The notes below the pieces were generated by a model. That model saw nothing but the letters and a program-made list of their open reading frames with translations. It did no database searches and had not been told where the DNA came from. From contig JAICJK010000110.1 of NCBI GenBank assembly GCA_025928415.1, positions 1 to 7,378 on the forward strand: DNA of 7,378 nucleotides, read 5' to 3'. The stretch comes from Solirubrobacteraceae bacterium. GTDB taxonomy: Bacteria; Actinomycetota; Thermoleophilia; Solirubrobacterales; Solirubrobacteraceae. Shown here in pieces: positions 6,107 to 7,378 of this stretch. The position numbers were made by a program, and so were the translations under genes. Each line of letters opens with the position of its first letter. The stretch's first letter is position 1.

Positions 6107-6808
6107 TCAGGAGGTGCGGCGGCGCGCGATCTCGTACAGCAGCGCGGCCGCGGCAGCGCCCACGTTCAGCGACGCGATGCGCCCGCGCAGCGGCAGGGCC
6201 ACGAGCTGGTCACAGGCGGCGGCCACGCGCGGGCGCAGCCCCTTGCCCTCGGCGCCCAGCACGAGGACGACCGGGCCCGTCCAGTCCGGCGCCGTCCACG
6301 GCACGGCCCGGGCGTCGGCCGCGGCGCCGTAGCACCACCAGCCGGCCGCCTTGGCCTCGCCGAGCGCGTCGGCCACGTTGCGCACCCGCGCGACGGGCAG
6401 GTGCTCGACCGCCCCGGCCGACGCCTTGCACGCGGCGGGCGTGACCTCCGCGCTGCGTCGCTCTCCGATCAGCAGCCCGGCCGCGCCCGCGCACTCCGCG
6501 GTGCGCGCGATGGCGCCGAGGTTCTGCACGTCCTGCACCTCGTCGAGGACCACGAGGACCCCGTCGCCCGCGCCGAGCAGCGCGGCCGCGTCGGCGTAGG
6601 GATACGGCCCGGCCTCCGCGCAGACGCCCTGATGGGCGTCGCTGCCGCAGCGCGCGGCCACGGCGGCCGCGTCCACCACCTCGACCGGCACCCCGGCCGC
6701 CGCCAGCCACGGCTCGCGCGCCGCCCCCCTGGTCGCCCACGCCCGGCGCACGGGCCGCCGGCCCGCCCGCAGCGCCTCGTGGACCGCGTTGCGGCCGTAG
6801 AGGATCAC
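6107..6808 (-). CDS. rlmB: 23S rRNA 2'-O-methyltransferase RlmB (TrmH/SpoU family)
   Basis: A 233-residue SAM-dependent SPOUT methyltransferase, expected to 2'-O-methylate a guanosine in domain V of 23S rRNA (G2251 in E. coli) during ribosome assembly. Residues 1-68 form the L30e-like RNA-binding domain, starting ILYGRNAVHEAL and ending near AHQGV (58-62). The SpoU domain carries motif 1 (LDEVQDVQNLGAIARTAE, 88-105, with N96 and R102), motif 2 (GAEGKGL, 185-191) and motif 3 (LPLRGRIASLNV, 205-216), which form the knotted cofactor site. Length is close to E. coli RlmB (243). The start is GTG 6808, which overlaps the cysS TGA as GTGA; there is no ribosome binding site, so translation is probably coupled to cysS. 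A longer open frame upstream is the shadow of cysS. Close SpoU relatives (TrmH-type) are the only serious alternative; the neighbourhood favours RlmB. Confidence 0.92.
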   Translation of the reverse strand: MILYGRNAVHEALRAGRRPVRRAWATRGAAREPWLAAAGVPVEVVDAAAVAARCGSDAHQGVCAEAGPYPYADAAALLGAGDGVLVVLDEVQDVQNLGAIARTAECAGAAGLLIGERRSAEVTPAACKASAGAVEHLPVARVRNVADALGEAKAAGWWCYGAAADARAVPWTAPDWTGPVVLVLGAEGKGLRPRVAAACDQLVALPLRGRIASLNVGAAAAALLYEIARRRTS

Positions 6809-7378
6809 CCGGACCCGGCGGGCTCGAACTCGAAGCCGCCCGGCGTGTCGCGCACGACCCAGCCCAGCCCGGCGAGCTCGTCGCGCAGCGCGTCGGCGCG
6901 GGCGAAGTCCCGGGCCTCGCGGGCCGCCAGGCGCTCGCGGGCCAGGGCGACGACCTCCTCCGGCGGTCCCGCGGCGGCCGCGAGCAGGTTCTCGAGGCCG
7001 AGCACGCCGAGCATCTCCCCGAGGTCCTGCCGGCCGGCGGCGGCGCCGTCGCTGTTGGCCCGGCGGACCCACTCCCACACGGCGGCGAGCGCCTGCGGCG
7101 TGTTGTAGTCCTCGGCCAGCGCGGCGAAGAACCGCTCGCGCAGCGGCGCCGACCAGGGCGGCGAGGCGCCGGCGCCGAGCCGCCGGGCCACGTCGCGCAG
7201 CCGCCGGACCCCCGCCTGGGCCTGGGTCAGCGCCGCATCGTCGAAGCGCAGCGGCTGGCGGTAGTGGCCGGTGGAGAAGAACAGGACCACGGCGTCGCGC
7301 CCCCAGCGCGCCAGGACGTCGCCCAGCCCGGCGGTGTTGCCCACCGACTTGGCCATCTTCTCCTCGCCCATCTGGAGC
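6805..7378 (-). CDS. cysS: Cysteinyl-tRNA synthetase, C-terminal part (cut by window edge)
   Basis: The last 190 codons of a class I aminoacyl-tRNA synthetase that charges tRNA-Cys with cysteine. The visible part begins just before the KMSKS-type signature, here KMAKSVGN, which binds ATP in the catalytic core. It then runs through the connecting helices (GRDAVVLFFSTGHYR), the DALR-like helical domain (EDYNTPQALAAVWEW) and the typical C-terminal segment ARDFARADALRDELAGLGW followed by DTPGG. The catalytic Rossmann fold with HIGH motif and zinc ligands must lie beyond 7378. The ATG at 7371 is internal (codons for Leu-Gln precede it) and is not the start. The stop overlaps the rlmB start by 4 nt. 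The MshC mycothiol ligase paralogue is an alternative for such sequences, but rlmB linkage and the intact C-terminal region favour CysS. Confidence 0.93.
   Translation of the reverse strand, partial: LQMGEEKMAKSVGNTAGLGDVLARWGRDAVVLFFSTGHYRQPLRFDDAALTQAQAGVRRLRDVARRLGAGASPPWSAPLRERFFAALAEDYNTPQALAAVWEWVRRANSDGAAAGRQDLGEMLGVLGLENLLAAAAGPPEEVVALARERLAAREARDFARADALRDELAGLGWVVRDTPGGFEFEPAGSG

Noticed and set aside
6809..7078. N-terminal extension of RlmB to an ATG at 7078
   Set aside because: The extension lies entirely within cysS in another frame and is Arg/Gly/Pro-rich; the GTG at 6808 starts at the normal RlmB N-terminus and overlaps the cysS stop.
5903..7108. 401-residue plus-strand frame opposite sigH leader, rlmB and cysS
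   Set aside because: Low-complexity composition, no domain, and three well-supported gene features on the other strand.

Overview
This is a very GC-rich window (estimated by eye at over 70% G+C, with strong G/C bias at third codon positions) from a bacterium. The most likely source is a deep-branching actinobacterium such as class Thermoleophilia (Solirubrobacter/Conexibacter-like). That placement is an inference. It rests on base composition, GTG starts, a Tat-exported two-domain laccase-like oxidase, and a Bacillus-SigH-like sigma factor beside cysS-rlmB. No rRNA gene or marker in the window settles it.

Layout. One gene lies on the plus strand: a 768-residue membrane protein with a six-helix N-terminal sensor region, a PAS domain, a GGDEF domain and an EAL domain (63-2369), which should make and/or degrade cyclic di-GMP. 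Everything else is on the minus strand. In transcription order (high to low coordinates) these are: the 3' part of cysS (cysteinyl-tRNA synthetase, cut by the window edge); rlmB (23S rRNA 2'-O-methyltransferase, GTGA overlap with cysS); a 184-bp leader/promoter region; a SigH-type sigma factor; a 121-residue single-pass membrane protein of unknown function; a Tat-exported two-domain multicopper oxidase; and a Sec-exported right-handed beta-helix protein. The plus- and minus-strand groups converge at 2369/2393, where a GC-rich hairpin overlaps the stop codon of the cyclic di-GMP gene.

How the genes work together. cysS and rlmB are a translationally coupled translation/ribosome-maturation pair. 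The order cysS-rlmB-sigH matches the Bacillus subtilis order cysS-mrnC-rlmB-yacP-sigH with mrnC and yacP absent, so the sigma factor sits in an apparently ancient neighbourhood. Downstream of sigH the Firmicute partners (rpmG-secE-nusG) are replaced by a small membrane protein and two exported proteins: a laccase-like oxidase and a beta-helix protein with a Cys/His cluster. Short gaps (37, 47 and 17 bp) on one strand suggest these may be co-transcribed. The oxidase/beta-helix pair looks like a cell-surface or extracellular module. The sigH leader has a TTGACA promoter candidate and two hairpins, one directly against the ribosome binding site, so sigH may be controlled after transcription starts.

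No tRNA, rRNA, CRISPR array, insertion sequence or attachment site was seen. No intergenic stretch exceeds 300 bp.
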